A stretch of 51,376 bases of DNA, from positions 21,398 through 72,773 of the forward strand of contig NZ_QXJF01000014.1 of the NCBI RefSeq assembly GCF_003670275.1, given 5' to 3'. The position numbers and the translations under genes were made by a program. A model generated the notes under the pieces. That model was not told the origin of the DNA and did no database searches. It saw only the letters and a list, made by a program, of their open reading frames with translations. Of this stretch, positions 8,884 through 18,418 are shown piece by piece. The stretch's first letter is position 1. Every line of letters starts with the position of its first letter. This DNA comes from Helicobacter labetoulli (GTDB lineage Bacteria; Campylobacterota; Campylobacteria; Campylobacterales; Helicobacteraceae).

Positions 8884-9495
8884 ATGAAACACATCAATAC
8901 GATTAAAAACTATGCTATGGTTGGCGGACTTGGCGTGATGGCTATTTTTGGACTAAATGCGTGTGATTCGGGTAACAACAATAACGAACTTAATTCCACC
9001 TTACAAAATAGCCAAAAAAATGGTGCATTTGTGATTATTGAAGAGCAGTTTGATGGGAGCTACAAAGTGCTTGAAGAGTATCCAAGCGAGCAAACACGCA
9101 TTATGCTCAAAGATAAAAATGGCGATGAGCGAATGCTAAGTCAAGCCGAAATTGATGAGCTTATCAAGCAAGAAGAGAGTAAAATCAACGCTGGGACAAG
9201 TGAGCTAACAAACCCAAATGGTGGAGGATTGGGGCTTGGCGGGGCGATTTTAGCAAGTGCAGCAGGGGCAATTTTGGGAAGCTATATTGGCAACAAACTT
9301 TTTAATAACCCCAACTATCAAGCCAACCAACAACGCAACTACAAATCCCCACAAGCCTATGAGAGAAGCAAAAATAGCTTTAATAATAAAAATACCACTA
9401 GTGGCACAAAAAGCAATGCTGGAAAAAGTGGATTTTTTGGGGGTAATAATAGCGGGACAAGCACAAATAAAGGCACACAAAACTACGGCGGATAA
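8884..9495 (+). CDS. UPF0323 family lipoprotein
   Basis: The 203-residue protein starts with a short basic region, a hydrophobic segment ([12 protein letters not shown]) and the lipobox LNAC, so it should be lipid-anchored at about Cys27. It matches the UPF0323 lipoprotein family of Helicobacter and Campylobacter (HP0232 type). A conserved [23 protein letters not shown] block follows, split here as [10 protein letters not shown] and YKVLEEYP. A glycine-rich membrane-like stretch ([19 protein letters not shown]) precedes an Asn/Ser/Gly-rich tail that is probably disordered. The ribosome site is AAAAGGAG. Function unknown. The next gene also corresponds to the neighbouring H. pylori locus, supporting conserved order. 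Confidence 0.85.
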   Translation: MKHINTIKNYAMVGGLGVMAIFGLNACDSGNNNNELNSTLQNSQKNGAFVIIEEQFDGSYKVLEEYPSEQTRIMLKDKNGDERMLSQAEIDELIKQEESKINAGTSELTNPNGGGLGLGGAILASAAGAILGSYIGNKLFNNPNYQANQQRNYKSPQAYERSKNSFNNKNTTSGTKSNAGKSGFFGGNNSGTSTNKGTQNYGG

Positions 9496-9576
9496 TCACG
9501 ACATATAGAATCTATTAAGGCGTGTAAAATCTATAAAATATGCAAAAACCCACACAACAACAAAAAAGGAAATCAA

Positions 9577-10749
9577 ATGACAATCACTACTCTTTCACTA
9601 CCTAACACACAGCAGCTTGAATCTATGGGATTAGCGTGGCATACGGATTTGGATAACACCTCTTATATCAGCGATGAGCTTATCCATATCACAGAGCAGG
9701 AGGCAAATGCTTTCTATGAAGCGGGAAATACACTCTATGATATGTTTGTAGAGGCTGGAGAGTATGTCATAGAAAATGATTTATTTTTTGAGCTTGACAT
9801 TCCACCTAGCCTGATTAACGCAATAAAGCAAAGCTGGGAGGAGGACATACATTGGCATTTATATGGACGCTTTGACCTTGCTGGTGGGATTGAAGGCAAA
9901 CCCATTAAGCTTTTAGAGTTTAATGCTGATACACCAACAATGCTATATGAAAGCGCACTTTTGCAATGGGCATTGCTCAAATACAACAATCTTGATGAAA
10001 ATAAGCAGTTTAATAACATTCACAACGCTTTGAGCGAAAATTTTAAGCGACTTATCACGCTAGGAGAAGATACTTCAGCCTTTGGCTCACTCTATGAGGG
10101 TTGGAAAATTTTATTTTCTTGCATTGCAGATTCTAGCGAAGATGTTAGCACAACGCGTTTTTTAGAATATATCGCTAGAGAATCTGGCTTTATATGTGAT
10201 TTTGCCCCGATTGATAAGATAAGCTTTTGTGCAAATGAAGGTGTAAGCTTTGAAGGGGTGAATTATGAATTTTTATTTAAGCTTATTCCGTGGGAGAATA
10301 TCGCCATAGATGAGCCTGAACTTGCCTTGCTAATGAGTGAGATGATGCAAAATCACAACACTATTTTTCTTAACCCCGCCTACACACTCCTTTTTCAAAG
10401 CAAAAGAATGCTAAAGATTCTTTGGGATCTTTTTCCACATCACCCCTTATTGCTTCCTGCGAGTTTTGAGCCATTAGCCAACACAAAGCAGGTTTGCAAA
10501 AAGGCATTTGGACGCGAGGGAGCAAATATTGAGATTTTAGATTCACAAGGCAGGATTGTAGAATCTAAAGATGGCATATATGCTAATCACAAAAGCGTGT
10601 ATCAGGCTTTTTATGAGCTAAACTCGCATAAAGACTCTTACTATCAGCCTAATGTGTTTTTTGCCTACGAATCTTGTGGGCTTGGATTCCGCAAGGGTGG
10701 AAATATTATAGATAATTTTTCAAAATTCGTAAGCCATTGCATTAAATAG
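9577..10749 (+). CDS. Glutathionylspermidine synthase-family ATP-grasp protein
   Basis: The 390-residue protein has the hallmark LLEFNADTPTMLYES at about residue 111 and KKAFGREGANIEI at about residue 308, both typical of the glutathionylspermidine synthase pre-ATP-grasp family (PF03738; HP0233 type). These enzymes join an amino group to a carboxylate using ATP. Bacterial members without a partner amidase often have unknown substrates and may act on peptides or polyamines, so the true reaction cannot be read from sequence. The ribosome site AAAAAGGAAATCAAATG supports the start. A possible -10 (TATAAA) lies about 45 bases upstream. Conserved pairing with the UPF0323 lipoprotein suggests a shared envelope role, as inference. 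Confidence 0.85.
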   Translation: MTITTLSLPNTQQLESMGLAWHTDLDNTSYISDELIHITEQEANAFYEAGNTLYDMFVEAGEYVIENDLFFELDIPPSLINAIKQSWEEDIHWHLYGRFDLAGGIEGKPIKLLEFNADTPTMLYESALLQWALLKYNNLDENKQFNNIHNALSENFKRLITLGEDTSAFGSLYEGWKILFSCIADSSEDVSTTRFLEYIARESGFICDFAPIDKISFCANEGVSFEGVNYEFLFKLIPWENIAIDEPELALLMSEMMQNHNTIFLNPAYTLLFQSKRMLKILWDLFPHHPLLLPASFEPLANTKQVCKKAFGREGANIEILDSQGRIVESKDGIYANHKSVYQAFYELNSHKDSYYQPNVFFAYESCGLGFRKGGNIIDNFSKFVSHCIK

Positions 10750-10863
10750 AATCTAGCCTAGACTTAAAGGCTAGATTTGCTGATTGTCATTATTTGAGGC
10801 GTTAAGCTAGGCTTTAGCGTATTTACAAATCTTTGGGATTTAGATTCTTAAAAACAACGCCAT

Positions 10864-12363
10864 TCACTGCGTTTTTGCTTTTAAAGATTCAAAGTTTCTA
10901 CACGCAAGTTCTAGCCCCATATCACAAGCCTTTTGATAATATTTAAGTGCCTTGCTTGTATTTTGTGGCAAATCAGTCCCACCCTGCTCGTAAAATGCCC
11001 CGATAGTTTGACACGCCACACTTTTGTAATTTTGCTCATTATTTTGACATTGAGTAAGGCTAGAATCTTTGCACGCCTCTTTGACTTGTAACTCATCGCA
11101 GGATTTTACAAAATGCTCTATGGCTTTTTGATTACTTTTTTGTAGCCCACCATACCCACCTGAATACCATAGTCCAAGATGATAGCATCCACCTATGCCA
11201 CCAAAACTGCACGATTTTTGCATAAACTCCACGGCTATGGCATCATTTTTTACCACGCCATTAAGCCCGTGATAATAAGAAAAGGACAAATCATTACAAG
11301 CTGAAGGTATATTTTTTTCACACTGCTCCTGTAGCTCCAACACACGCTCATCAAGCTTCTCTACTGCTTTAGCTTTTTCTAAAGATTCTAGCAATCTACA
11401 CCCCGCATTCATTTGCAAATCACAAGCCTTACCCGCATACGCCTTAGCTTGAGCAAGATCCTGCTTCATACCTTGTGCGTTTTGTGCCATAAGGGCGAGA
11501 TTATAGCAGCTTGCACTATCATTGCTTTCACAGGCTTTAGCATAAAGCTGCAAGGCTTTTTGCATATCTTGCTTTACCCCAACACCAAAGCGATACAAAC
11601 TAGCCAATGCACGATACCCAAAGGCAGATTCTAGCTTCACTGCCTTTTGTGCATAGCTCAACATTAACCCTCGCCTAGATTCTGCAATATCCTGCACATT
11701 GCCTTCCCACAGCTCACTTATAGCAATCTCGCAAACTTCTTTTAGATGAGTATCTCCTATATTTTGATCATTTTTACACGCAATACCATATTGACTTTCT
11801 AAACTCTCACTTGGTAACTCTTTGCTTAACTTTGTGATATTATGCGTAAAATCCCACTCCACAAGCCCACTTTTCAAATCAAGCAATGTGAAAATGAAGT
11901 GATATTCAATGATGTATGTATCTTTTTGCAATCGCGTATTACTTGATAGACGCGCACTTATGGAATATTGTGGAGTAATAAGCGAACCTTTAGGAATAGA
12001 ATCTGCAAACTCCTTGTTATTACGCATTTGGCGGATTTTATCTAGCATTGGGTCAGCATTAAAAGCATTACTCGCAATCGCACCGCTTAGGACAAAATTT
12101 TTATTTTCTTTTAATGTCGCTAGAAACAATCTCGCCATAAAAGGCATATCTGCATTAAAATCACTGATATTATTAAAATCTGAAAGCATAAAAACCTTTT
12201 TGCCTTGAGATTCTAAAAAATTTGACTGCAATAAGTCTAAACCAGCTAGTTGGCTCACCTGCTCTAAATCACTTTGTGTAAGCAAAGCTGTATTTTGAAT
12301 CTGCGCATAAAGTGGATGTAGCAAAACACAAAATAACATTACAAAATAAAAGCTCTTTCTCAT
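10864..12363 (-). CDS. Secreted protein with an LpoB-like N-terminal domain and Sel1 repeats
   Basis: A signal peptide (MRKSFYFVMLFCVLLHPLYA) ends near residue 20. Residues about 45-165 resemble the LpoB/CsgG-like fold: KKVFMLSDFNN, a helix LARLF-like segment, LSGAI, then ITPQYSISARL and FTLLDLKSGLVEWDF near residue 165. From about residue 240 come Sel1-type repeats (YRFGVGVKQDMQKALQLYAKACE, in shorter units with A-C-x-N and G-x-x-x-L patterns), with paired cysteines every 36 or so residues as in the Helicobacter cysteine-rich proteins (Hcp). Export to the periplasm is likely. A role in peptidoglycan synthase activation is suggested only by the LpoB-like domain. The gene shares its strand with the EptA-like gene 34 bp upstream. 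Confidence 0.75.
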   Translation of the reverse strand: MRKSFYFVMLFCVLLHPLYAQIQNTALLTQSDLEQVSQLAGLDLLQSNFLESQGKKVFMLSDFNNISDFNADMPFMARLFLATLKENKNFVLSGAIASNAFNADPMLDKIRQMRNNKEFADSIPKGSLITPQYSISARLSSNTRLQKDTYIIEYHFIFTLLDLKSGLVEWDFTHNITKLSKELPSESLESQYGIACKNDQNIGDTHLKEVCEIAISELWEGNVQDIAESRRGLMLSYAQKAVKLESAFGYRALASLYRFGVGVKQDMQKALQLYAKACESNDSASCYNLALMAQNAQGMKQDLAQAKAYAGKACDLQMNAGCRLLESLEKAKAVEKLDERVLELQEQCEKNIPSACNDLSFSYYHGLNGVVKNDAIAVEFMQKSCSFGGIGGCYHLGLWYSGGYGGLQKSNQKAIEHFVKSCDELQVKEACKDSSLTQCQNNEQNYKSVACQTIGAFYEQGGTDLPQNTSKALKYYQKACDMGLELACRNFESLKAKTQ

Positions 12364-12397
12364 TTATTTTTCTCCATTTTAGAATCTTTACAAAATC

Positions 12398-14002
12398 TTA
12401 AAGCTGTAAAATGTCTAGATTCTTATCATAATCCTGTGTTTGCACATTTAAAATATGTAAAAGTGTATGAAATACATAATCTTGACTTAATTCCTGCTCC
12501 ACTCTTTTTCTTGCTAAATGTGGAATCTCACCCCACGATTGGCTAAACCACATAATTGAGGGGATATGCTTTTGATACTTTGGAGCTAGAGCATAGCCAA
12601 GCCCTCCGTGCATATACAGCCCAAGCTCACCCAAACTCTCGCCGTGATCACTCACATACCACAGCATAGAACGCATAGAGCTAGAATCCTCTCCATTAGA
12701 ATCTGCTTTTAGCATATCTATCATTTGGGCTAAAACCCAATCTGTGTAAAGGAGTGAATTATCATAAGCATTCCTTATCTCTTCATTCGTGCATTTTGAT
12801 AGCTCTTTTTGCTCACACACAGGGGTAAAACGCTCAAACTCCTTTGGATAGCGGCTCGTATATGAAGCTCCGTGACTCCCATAGCCGTGAATGACGATAA
12901 ATGTATTTTGATTGTTTTGCTCTGCATTTTTGATTATCGCTTGTATATCTTTTAGCATTACACTATCAAGGCTATCAGTTGGGTAAAAAAGGGTATTATG
13001 AATATTTCTATCACAACCTCCGACGCATTTTCCACCATTATTTCCCAAATACCACACATCATACCCAACACTTTGAGCAATATCAAGAATATTATTAACA
13101 TAAAGCGAAAGATTACGATGTGTGTAGGTCTCTCTCGTGTAGTGTGTAAGCATACAAGGCACAGCAATAGCTGTAATCACACCGCAAGAGTAAAATTCTC
13201 TAAAACTTATAACATTAAACGCTTTTGTGTAGGGATTTGTCTCTTTTTCATAGCCATTAAGTGAGAAGTTTGCACCTCTTGCACTCTCGCCAATCACAAA
13301 TAGCACAATCTGCTTTGGAGAATCCGCACCCAACACCGCATCTTGAGCTACAAGCATAGGAGTGAAATTCCTCTCTTTTGAATGCTGAATATATAACACA
13401 AGAGAGCGAATAGGGGCAATAGGGTTGGGCATATCCCCAAGTATTTTTTGCTCTCTAAACACAAAGATAATATCTTTGCCCATAGACATATAGCTTCCAC
13501 CAATCACAATGGCTAAAACAAGCATAAAGAATAATTTTGGTCGTAATGCTTTGACAAAGCTACAACACTTTATCTTTATAAAACATATAACCACACTTGG
13601 AACAATACCAAAAAGCAAAACATACATAACAAGCCCAAGACTTATCATACTCAAAGCTTCATCAGTGTGTGTCTCAAATACACTTTGGATAATATCTTCA
13701 TCAATCACCACACCCAAAGATTCCATATAGAATCCACACACACTACATAAAAGTAGCACGAAAATCAAAATATACTTAACGCTTACTCTTAAGGCTAGAA
13801 TCTCAAAAGCCAATGCCAAAATGGCTATATGCACGATATACTTCACCCATACAAGATACACAAACCCCGCTGATAAAGCAGCACTATCAAAGGTTTGATG
13901 AAAGGGACGATTAAGACATAGGGCAATATACGCACTCACAATGAGAATAAGCCAATGGTAACTAATGGGGTGAGAAAAAAGTCTTTTTAAAAACTGAAGC
14001 AT
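12398..14002 (-). CDS. EptA-family phosphoethanolamine transferase
   Basis: The 534-residue protein has about five N-terminal membrane helices (first 180 residues) and a periplasmic sulfatase-fold domain. Active-site pieces of the EptA/MCR family are present: IGESARGANFSLNGY (metal-binding Glu), SCGVITAIAVPCML (the Thr five positions after Cys is the phospho-acceptor, flanked by a disulfide pair), HGYGSHG (metal-site His) and SDHGESLGE. The first Thr of the usual CGTxT is Val, but the catalytic one is kept. It should transfer phosphoethanolamine from phosphatidylethanolamine to lipid A, core sugars or, as with Campylobacter EptC, flagellar rod protein. The target cannot be told here. Confidence 0.9.
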   Translation of the reverse strand: MLQFLKRLFSHPISYHWLILIVSAYIALCLNRPFHQTFDSAALSAGFVYLVWVKYIVHIAILALAFEILALRVSVKYILIFVLLLCSVCGFYMESLGVVIDEDIIQSVFETHTDEALSMISLGLVMYVLLFGIVPSVVICFIKIKCCSFVKALRPKLFFMLVLAIVIGGSYMSMGKDIIFVFREQKILGDMPNPIAPIRSLVLYIQHSKERNFTPMLVAQDAVLGADSPKQIVLFVIGESARGANFSLNGYEKETNPYTKAFNVISFREFYSCGVITAIAVPCMLTHYTRETYTHRNLSLYVNNILDIAQSVGYDVWYLGNNGGKCVGGCDRNIHNTLFYPTDSLDSVMLKDIQAIIKNAEQNNQNTFIVIHGYGSHGASYTSRYPKEFERFTPVCEQKELSKCTNEEIRNAYDNSLLYTDWVLAQMIDMLKADSNGEDSSSMRSMLWYVSDHGESLGELGLYMHGGLGYALAPKYQKHIPSIMWFSQSWGEIPHLARKRVEQELSQDYVFHTLLHILNVQTQDYDKNLDILQL

Positions 14003-14067
14003 TGTGTATTTGAAAGCCCAAGCTCCGCCTAGCAGAGCCTAGATTCTACAAAAATCAAAAGATTTTG

Positions 14068-14385
14068 TTATAGAAGTGAATCTAACTTTTGGCGGATAAT
14101 GTCTTCTGGCTGAACACCAGTGATTTGATCAACAATCTCCCCATTTTTCATAAACAAAATGGTGGGGATATTGCGAATTCCAAATCGTCTTGAAAGCTCA
14201 CCTTCATTATCCACATTAACCTTGCAAACCTTTGCCTTACCACTATAATCCTCTGCAAGTTTATCAATCACAGGAGAAAGCATTTTGCAAGGATTGCACC
14301 AAGGTGCCCAAAAATCAACTAACGCCACGCTATTAGCGATTTCCGCATCAAAATTATCATTACTCAATTCTATATACTTAGCCAT
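14068..14385 (-). CDS. trxA: Thioredoxin with a WCNPC active site
   Basis: The ATG at 14385 is chosen because AAGGAG (14392-14397) precedes it and it gives the standard start MAKYIELSNDNF; the in-frame codons further upstream lie in the promoter. The 105-residue length is normal for TrxA. The fold is complete (VALVDFWAPWC, CKVNVDNEGELSRRFGIRNIPTI split around the cis-Pro IPT). The active site reads W-C-N-P-C, where bacterial thioredoxins nearly always have W-C-G-P-C. The Gly to Asn change should shift redox potential or partner preference but keeps both cysteines. Confidence 0.93.
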   Translation of the reverse strand: MAKYIELSNDNFDAEIANSVALVDFWAPWCNPCKMLSPVIDKLAEDYSGKAKVCKVNVDNEGELSRRFGIRNIPTILFMKNGEIVDQITGVQPEDIIRQKLDSLL

Positions 14386-14733
14386 CACAAGCTCCTTCAA
14401 GTTGTTTAAAATTATTTTAACCTCGCATTGCAAGTTTAAAATCCGCCTATTATACAACCCTTTATTCAACAAAAAATATTTTTTATTCCTCATTTCCTTG
14501 CACAATCCTACAAAAATTCCCAAAAACTACCTCACAACACCTATGCCTTATCTTTGTCATTGCCACAGCTCACATTCACAATAAAACATCAAACAAAATA
14601 TCACTTTTTGTAACTTTTATTTAAAAATATTTTACTTTTTCTCACAAGCCGCATTTTTTCCCAATAAAATACAAAAAATAAGATAGTATTCCAAAATCAC
14701 AAACACAAACTGCAAAAAAGGAGAAATCAGCAA
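14386..14733. other. Divergent intergenic region between trxA and the hydrogenase operon
   Basis: These 348 bases are AT-rich, with no open frame that looks coding. On the minus strand TATAAT at 14449-14454 in the context TTGTATAAT is a good extended -10 for trxA. On the plus strand TAGTAT at 14684-14689 is a weak -10 candidate for hydA, whose ribosome site is AAAAAGGAG near 14717-14725. No convincing operator for NikR, Fur or the Crp/Fnr protein of this window was identified by eye. Confidence 0.5.
14449..14454 (-). promoter_or_regulatory. Extended -10 promoter for trxA
   Basis: Read on the minus strand the box is TTGTATAAT, 64 bases before the chosen trxA start codon. Confidence 0.55.
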
Positions 14734-15894
14734 ATGAAATTACAAGATGCAAATGAAGAGTTGTTTAAACAAGCCTCAAAGCGACTTGATGAGTTAGCCA
14801 AGCTCCCCGCACATAACCCCAACAAAGATTTAATGCAAGAGCTAGAATCTAAAGGTTTTTCTCGCCGTGATTTTATGAAATGGTCAGGTATGATGACAGC
14901 TACACTTGCTCTACCTGCGAGTTTTGCCCCTTTAACTGCTAAAGCTGCTGAAGTGGCTAATCGCTTACCTGTGGTATGGCTACATATGGCAGAATGCACC
15001 GGCTGCAGTGAAAGCTTGCTAAGAAGTGATGCTCCAAGCATAGATTCTCTTATCTTTGACTACATCAGCCTTGAATACCACGAAACTGTTATGGCTGCGG
15101 CAGGTTGGCAAGCAGAGCAGAATCTTGAACACGCTATTGAAAAATACGCTGGAGAATATATCCTTATGGTGGAGGGTGGAATCCCAAAAGGTGGGAGCGA
15201 GTTTTATCTCACTATTGGAGGGCACGGACGCACAGGAGCAGAGGAAGCAAGAATGGCTGCAAAAAATGCAAAAGCCATCTTTGCTATTGGCACTTGCTCT
15301 AGCTTTGGGGGAATTCAGGCTGCCCACCCAAACCCAACAAATGCCGTGCCACTAAGCGAGATTACAAATCGTAATGTTATTAATGTGCCGGGCTGTCCGC
15401 CGAGTGAAAAAAATATTGTAGGCAATGTGTTGCACTATATCCTTTTTGGCTCACTCCCTACGCTTGATGCCTACAATCGCCCAACTTGGGCTTATGGACT
15501 TAGAATCCACGACTTATGCGAGAGACGCGGGAGATTTGATGCTGGGCAATTTGTGGAGCATTTTGGCGATGAAAATGCACAAAAAGGCTATTGTCTCTAC
15601 AAAGTCGGCTGCAAAGGACCTTATACATTCAACAACTGCTCAAAATTGAGATTCAACCAACATACAAGTTGGCCTATTCAAGCAGGACACGGCTGTATTG
15701 GGTGCAGTGAGCCACATTTTTGGGATACAATGAATCCATTTGAAGAGCCTATTGGCAACAAGCTCTATACGACAAGTTTTAATGGTTTGGGAGCGGATAA
15801 AACCGCAGATACAATAGGGGCTGTCGTGCTTGGTGCAACAGCCATTGGAATTGCCGCTCACGCGATTATCAGCTCAACACAGAATGCAAAATAA
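14734..15894 (+). CDS. hydA: [NiFe] uptake hydrogenase small subunit
   Basis: The 386-residue protein carries a twin-arginine signal (FSRRDFMKWSG, residues about 45-55) followed by a hydrophobic stretch ending near TAKAAEV, so it is exported folded with its partner. Cysteines for three iron-sulfur clusters are visible: ECTGCSESLLRS for the proximal cluster, GTCSSFGG and NVPGCPPSE, and the distal/medial GCKGPYTFNNC and GHGCIGCSEPHFWD blocks. A C-terminal hydrophobic helix (IGAVVLGATAIGIAAHAII) anchors it in the cytoplasmic membrane. It passes electrons from hydrogen oxidised by HydB to the cytochrome b HydC. First gene of hydABCDE, matching the Helicobacter order. Confidence 0.97.
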   Translation: MKLQDANEELFKQASKRLDELAKLPAHNPNKDLMQELESKGFSRRDFMKWSGMMTATLALPASFAPLTAKAAEVANRLPVVWLHMAECTGCSESLLRSDAPSIDSLIFDYISLEYHETVMAAAGWQAEQNLEHAIEKYAGEYILMVEGGIPKGGSEFYLTIGGHGRTGAEEARMAAKNAKAIFAIGTCSSFGGIQAAHPNPTNAVPLSEITNRNVINVPGCPPSEKNIVGNVLHYILFGSLPTLDAYNRPTWAYGLRIHDLCERRGRFDAGQFVEHFGDENAQKGYCLYKVGCKGPYTFNNCSKLRFNQHTSWPIQAGHGCIGCSEPHFWDTMNPFEEPIGNKLYTTSFNGLGADKTADTIGAVVLGATAIGIAAHAIISSTQNAK

Positions 15895-15904
15895 GGAGTA
15901 GAAA

Positions 15905-17635
15905 ATGACAAAGCGTATTATTGTAGATCCTATCACAAGAATTGAGGGGCATTTGCGTATTGAAGTGATTGTTGATGAGAATAATGTCATTCAAGATGCG
16001 TTTTCTAGCTCAACACTTTGGCGTGGGCTAGAGACAATCGTAAAAAACCGCGACCCACGCGATGCAGGATTCTTGGTGCAGAGAATCTGCGGTGTTTGCA
16101 CTTATTCACATTACAAAGCGGGTATTGTGGCTGTTGAAGATGCTTTGGGAATTAAGCCTCCACTAAATGCCATTCTCACACGCACACTAATGAATATCTC
16201 GCTCTTTTTGCACGACCACGCGGTGCATTTTTACACTTTACACGGACTTGATTGGTGTGATATTACCTCAGCCTTACAAGCTGATTGTGCCAAGGCTGCT
16301 AAACTTGCATTCAAATACACGCCAAATCCGTTGTGTGCAGGAGAAGCTGATCTTAAAGTCGTGCAAGAAAAAGTAGGTGCTTTTGTCAAACAAGGTGCAT
16401 TAGGACCATTTGCAAACGCGTATTGGGGACATAAGACTTATAGATTTTCCCCAGAGCAGAATCTCATTGTGCTTTCACATTATCTTAAACTCCTTGAAGT
16501 GCAACGCGTTATTGCACAAATGATGGCAATTTTTGGTGCGAAGAATCCTCACCCACAAAGTCTAACCGTTGGCGGAGTAACTTCTGTTATGGATATTTTA
16601 GATCCTAGTCGTTTGGGCGAGTGGCTCACTAAACATTTAGAAGTAGTGGATTTTGTCAATCGTGCGTATTGGGCGGATATTATTATGGCAGCAGAGGCAT
16701 ATAAAAGCGAAGATTCTGTGCTAAAGGGCTGCGGGGTTAAAAACTTCATTAGTTTTCAGGAAATGCAGGTGGGAGCTGAAGAGTGGCTTTTCAGTAGTGG
16801 GATTGTTAAAAATGGCGATTTGAGCAAAGTTTATCCCATTGATGAAAGCAAAATTACAGAAGAGGCTACGCACTCGTGGTATGAGGATAATGAGCCACTC
16901 CACCCCTATGATGGCAAGACAAATCCACACTATACAGGCTTTAGAGATGCTCAAACTATTGGAGCTGATGGCAAGCTCGTGGATTCTAAAATCCTTGATG
17001 AAAGCGGTAAATACTCTTGGATTAAGTCTCCACGCTATGATGGTAAGCCTATGGAGGTGGGACCTTTGGCGAGTGTTGTGGTAGGATATGCAAGCGGCAA
17101 TAAGGCGATTGTAGATGTTGTCAATGAATTTTTACAAGCCACAGGTTTGCCAAAAGAAGCACTTTTTAGCACACTTGGTAGAACTGCCGCTAGAGCGATT
17201 GAATGCAAGGTTGTCGCAGACCACGGAATCAAAGCCTTTAATGCACTTAAAGATAACATTGCAAAGGGCGATAAAAGCACTTGTGCGCCTTATAGTATAG
17301 ATAAAAATAAAGAGTATAAGGGGCGGTTTATCGGCAATGTGCCACGCGGTATGCTAAGCCATTGGGTAAGAATTAAAAATGGTGTAATTGAAAACTATCA
17401 AGCTGTTGTGCCTTCCACTTGGAATGCAGGACCACGCGATGCTAAAGGGCAAAAAGGACCTTATGAGATGAGTCTTATTGGCACACAGGTTAAGGACATC
17501 ACTCAGCCACTTGAGATTATCCGTCATATCCACTCTTTTGATCCTTGCATTGCTTGTGCTGTGCATGTTATGGATACACAAGGCAATGAGCTTAGCCTTT
17601 ACAAAGTAGAGCCATCATTTGCACGACTCCGCTAG
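15905..17635 (+). CDS. hydB: [NiFe] uptake hydrogenase large subunit
   Basis: The 576-residue subunit binds the nickel-iron centre through the N-terminal motif RICGVCTYSH (about residues 60-69) and the C-terminal motif DPCIACAVH. As usual for group 1 enzymes the protein continues past that His by a short tail (VMDTQGNEL and so on), which the maturation protease removes after the metal is in place. Ten bases separate it from hydA, and the ribosome site AAGGAG is present. With HydA it oxidises molecular hydrogen on the periplasmic face of the membrane, an energy source for Helicobacter in the host. Confidence 0.97.
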   Translation: MTKRIIVDPITRIEGHLRIEVIVDENNVIQDAFSSSTLWRGLETIVKNRDPRDAGFLVQRICGVCTYSHYKAGIVAVEDALGIKPPLNAILTRTLMNISLFLHDHAVHFYTLHGLDWCDITSALQADCAKAAKLAFKYTPNPLCAGEADLKVVQEKVGAFVKQGALGPFANAYWGHKTYRFSPEQNLIVLSHYLKLLEVQRVIAQMMAIFGAKNPHPQSLTVGGVTSVMDILDPSRLGEWLTKHLEVVDFVNRAYWADIIMAAEAYKSEDSVLKGCGVKNFISFQEMQVGAEEWLFSSGIVKNGDLSKVYPIDESKITEEATHSWYEDNEPLHPYDGKTNPHYTGFRDAQTIGADGKLVDSKILDESGKYSWIKSPRYDGKPMEVGPLASVVVGYASGNKAIVDVVNEFLQATGLPKEALFSTLGRTAARAIECKVVADHGIKAFNALKDNIAKGDKSTCAPYSIDKNKEYKGRFIGNVPRGMLSHWVRIKNGVIENYQAVVPSTWNAGPRDAKGQKGPYEMSLIGTQVKDITQPLEIIRHIHSFDPCIACAVHVMDTQGNELSLYKVEPSFARLR

Positions 17636-17653
17636 AAGATCAAAGGAGAAAAT

Positions 17654-18412
17654 ATGAATAAGGTTGAAATGTTTAAAAAAGAACTCCATATGCACGAGGA
17701 GTTTTCGGGGCTTACGCGAATCTTCCATTGGATTAGGGCATTGTGTATTTTTGTTCTTATTGCCACAGGATTCTATATCGCTTATCCTTTTATCGCTTCT
17801 AATCCGGAGATGACACAAGCTACTTTACAAGGTGTCATACAAGGACAGGTTGTTACAGAACAACAAGTGGGTGCGGTGAGCAACTCTTATCTTCAAGCCT
17901 ATATCCGCAGTGTGCATTTGATAATGGGATTTGTATTGATTAGTATTTCATTTTTTAGAGTTTATCTCTTCATTTTTGATAAAAAATCTTTGCCAGAGAG
18001 GGTTTCTTTTGCTCAAGTCAAACAACCTAAAGTGTGGCTAGATACCATTAAAGCCTATTTATTTATAGGCACTCATCCACATATTGATGGTGCGTATAAT
18101 CCATTGCAGTTTGCTACTTACCTTTGCCTTGGCATACTTGTTTTGCTGATTTCACTCACAGGTGTTGTGCTTTATTATAATATTTATGATGATGGGCTTG
18201 GGGCGATTCTAGCCTTTTGTTTCAAATGGGTAGAAGTGCTTTTTGGTGGGTTGGCAAATGTGCGTAATTTACATCATATTCTTACTTGGGCGTTTGTGAT
18301 TTTTATCCCTGTGCATATTTATCTTGCCGTATGGAACTCTGTAAAATACCCAAATGGTGGTGTAGATGCGATTGTAAGCGGTATGCGTTATACCGATGAT
18401 GTGAAAGTTTAA
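17654..18412 (+). CDS. hydC: Hydrogenase cytochrome b subunit
   Basis: The 252-residue protein has four or more hydrophobic segments (for example [15 protein letters not shown] and [19 protein letters not shown]) and conserved membrane histidines, including RIFHWIRA near residue 24, [10 protein letters not shown] near 80, and [20 protein letters not shown] near 205. These fit the two heme b ligands pairs of the HyaC family. It takes electrons from the small subunit and reduces menaquinone. It lies 18 bp after hydB with the ribosome site AAAGGAG. An N-terminal [13 protein letters not shown] part is cytoplasmic. Confidence 0.95.
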   Translation: MNKVEMFKKELHMHEEFSGLTRIFHWIRALCIFVLIATGFYIAYPFIASNPEMTQATLQGVIQGQVVTEQQVGAVSNSYLQAYIRSVHLIMGFVLISISFFRVYLFIFDKKSLPERVSFAQVKQPKVWLDTIKAYLFIGTHPHIDGAYNPLQFATYLCLGILVLLISLTGVVLYYNIYDDGLGAILAFCFKWVEVLFGGLANVRNLHHILTWAFVIFIPVHIYLAVWNSVKYPNGGVDAIVSGMRYTDDVKV

Positions 18413-18418
18413 GGCAGA

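Noticed and set aside
14386-14523. N-terminal extension of thioredoxin
   Set aside because: It has no ribosome site, crosses the TATAAT box, and is absent from the family.
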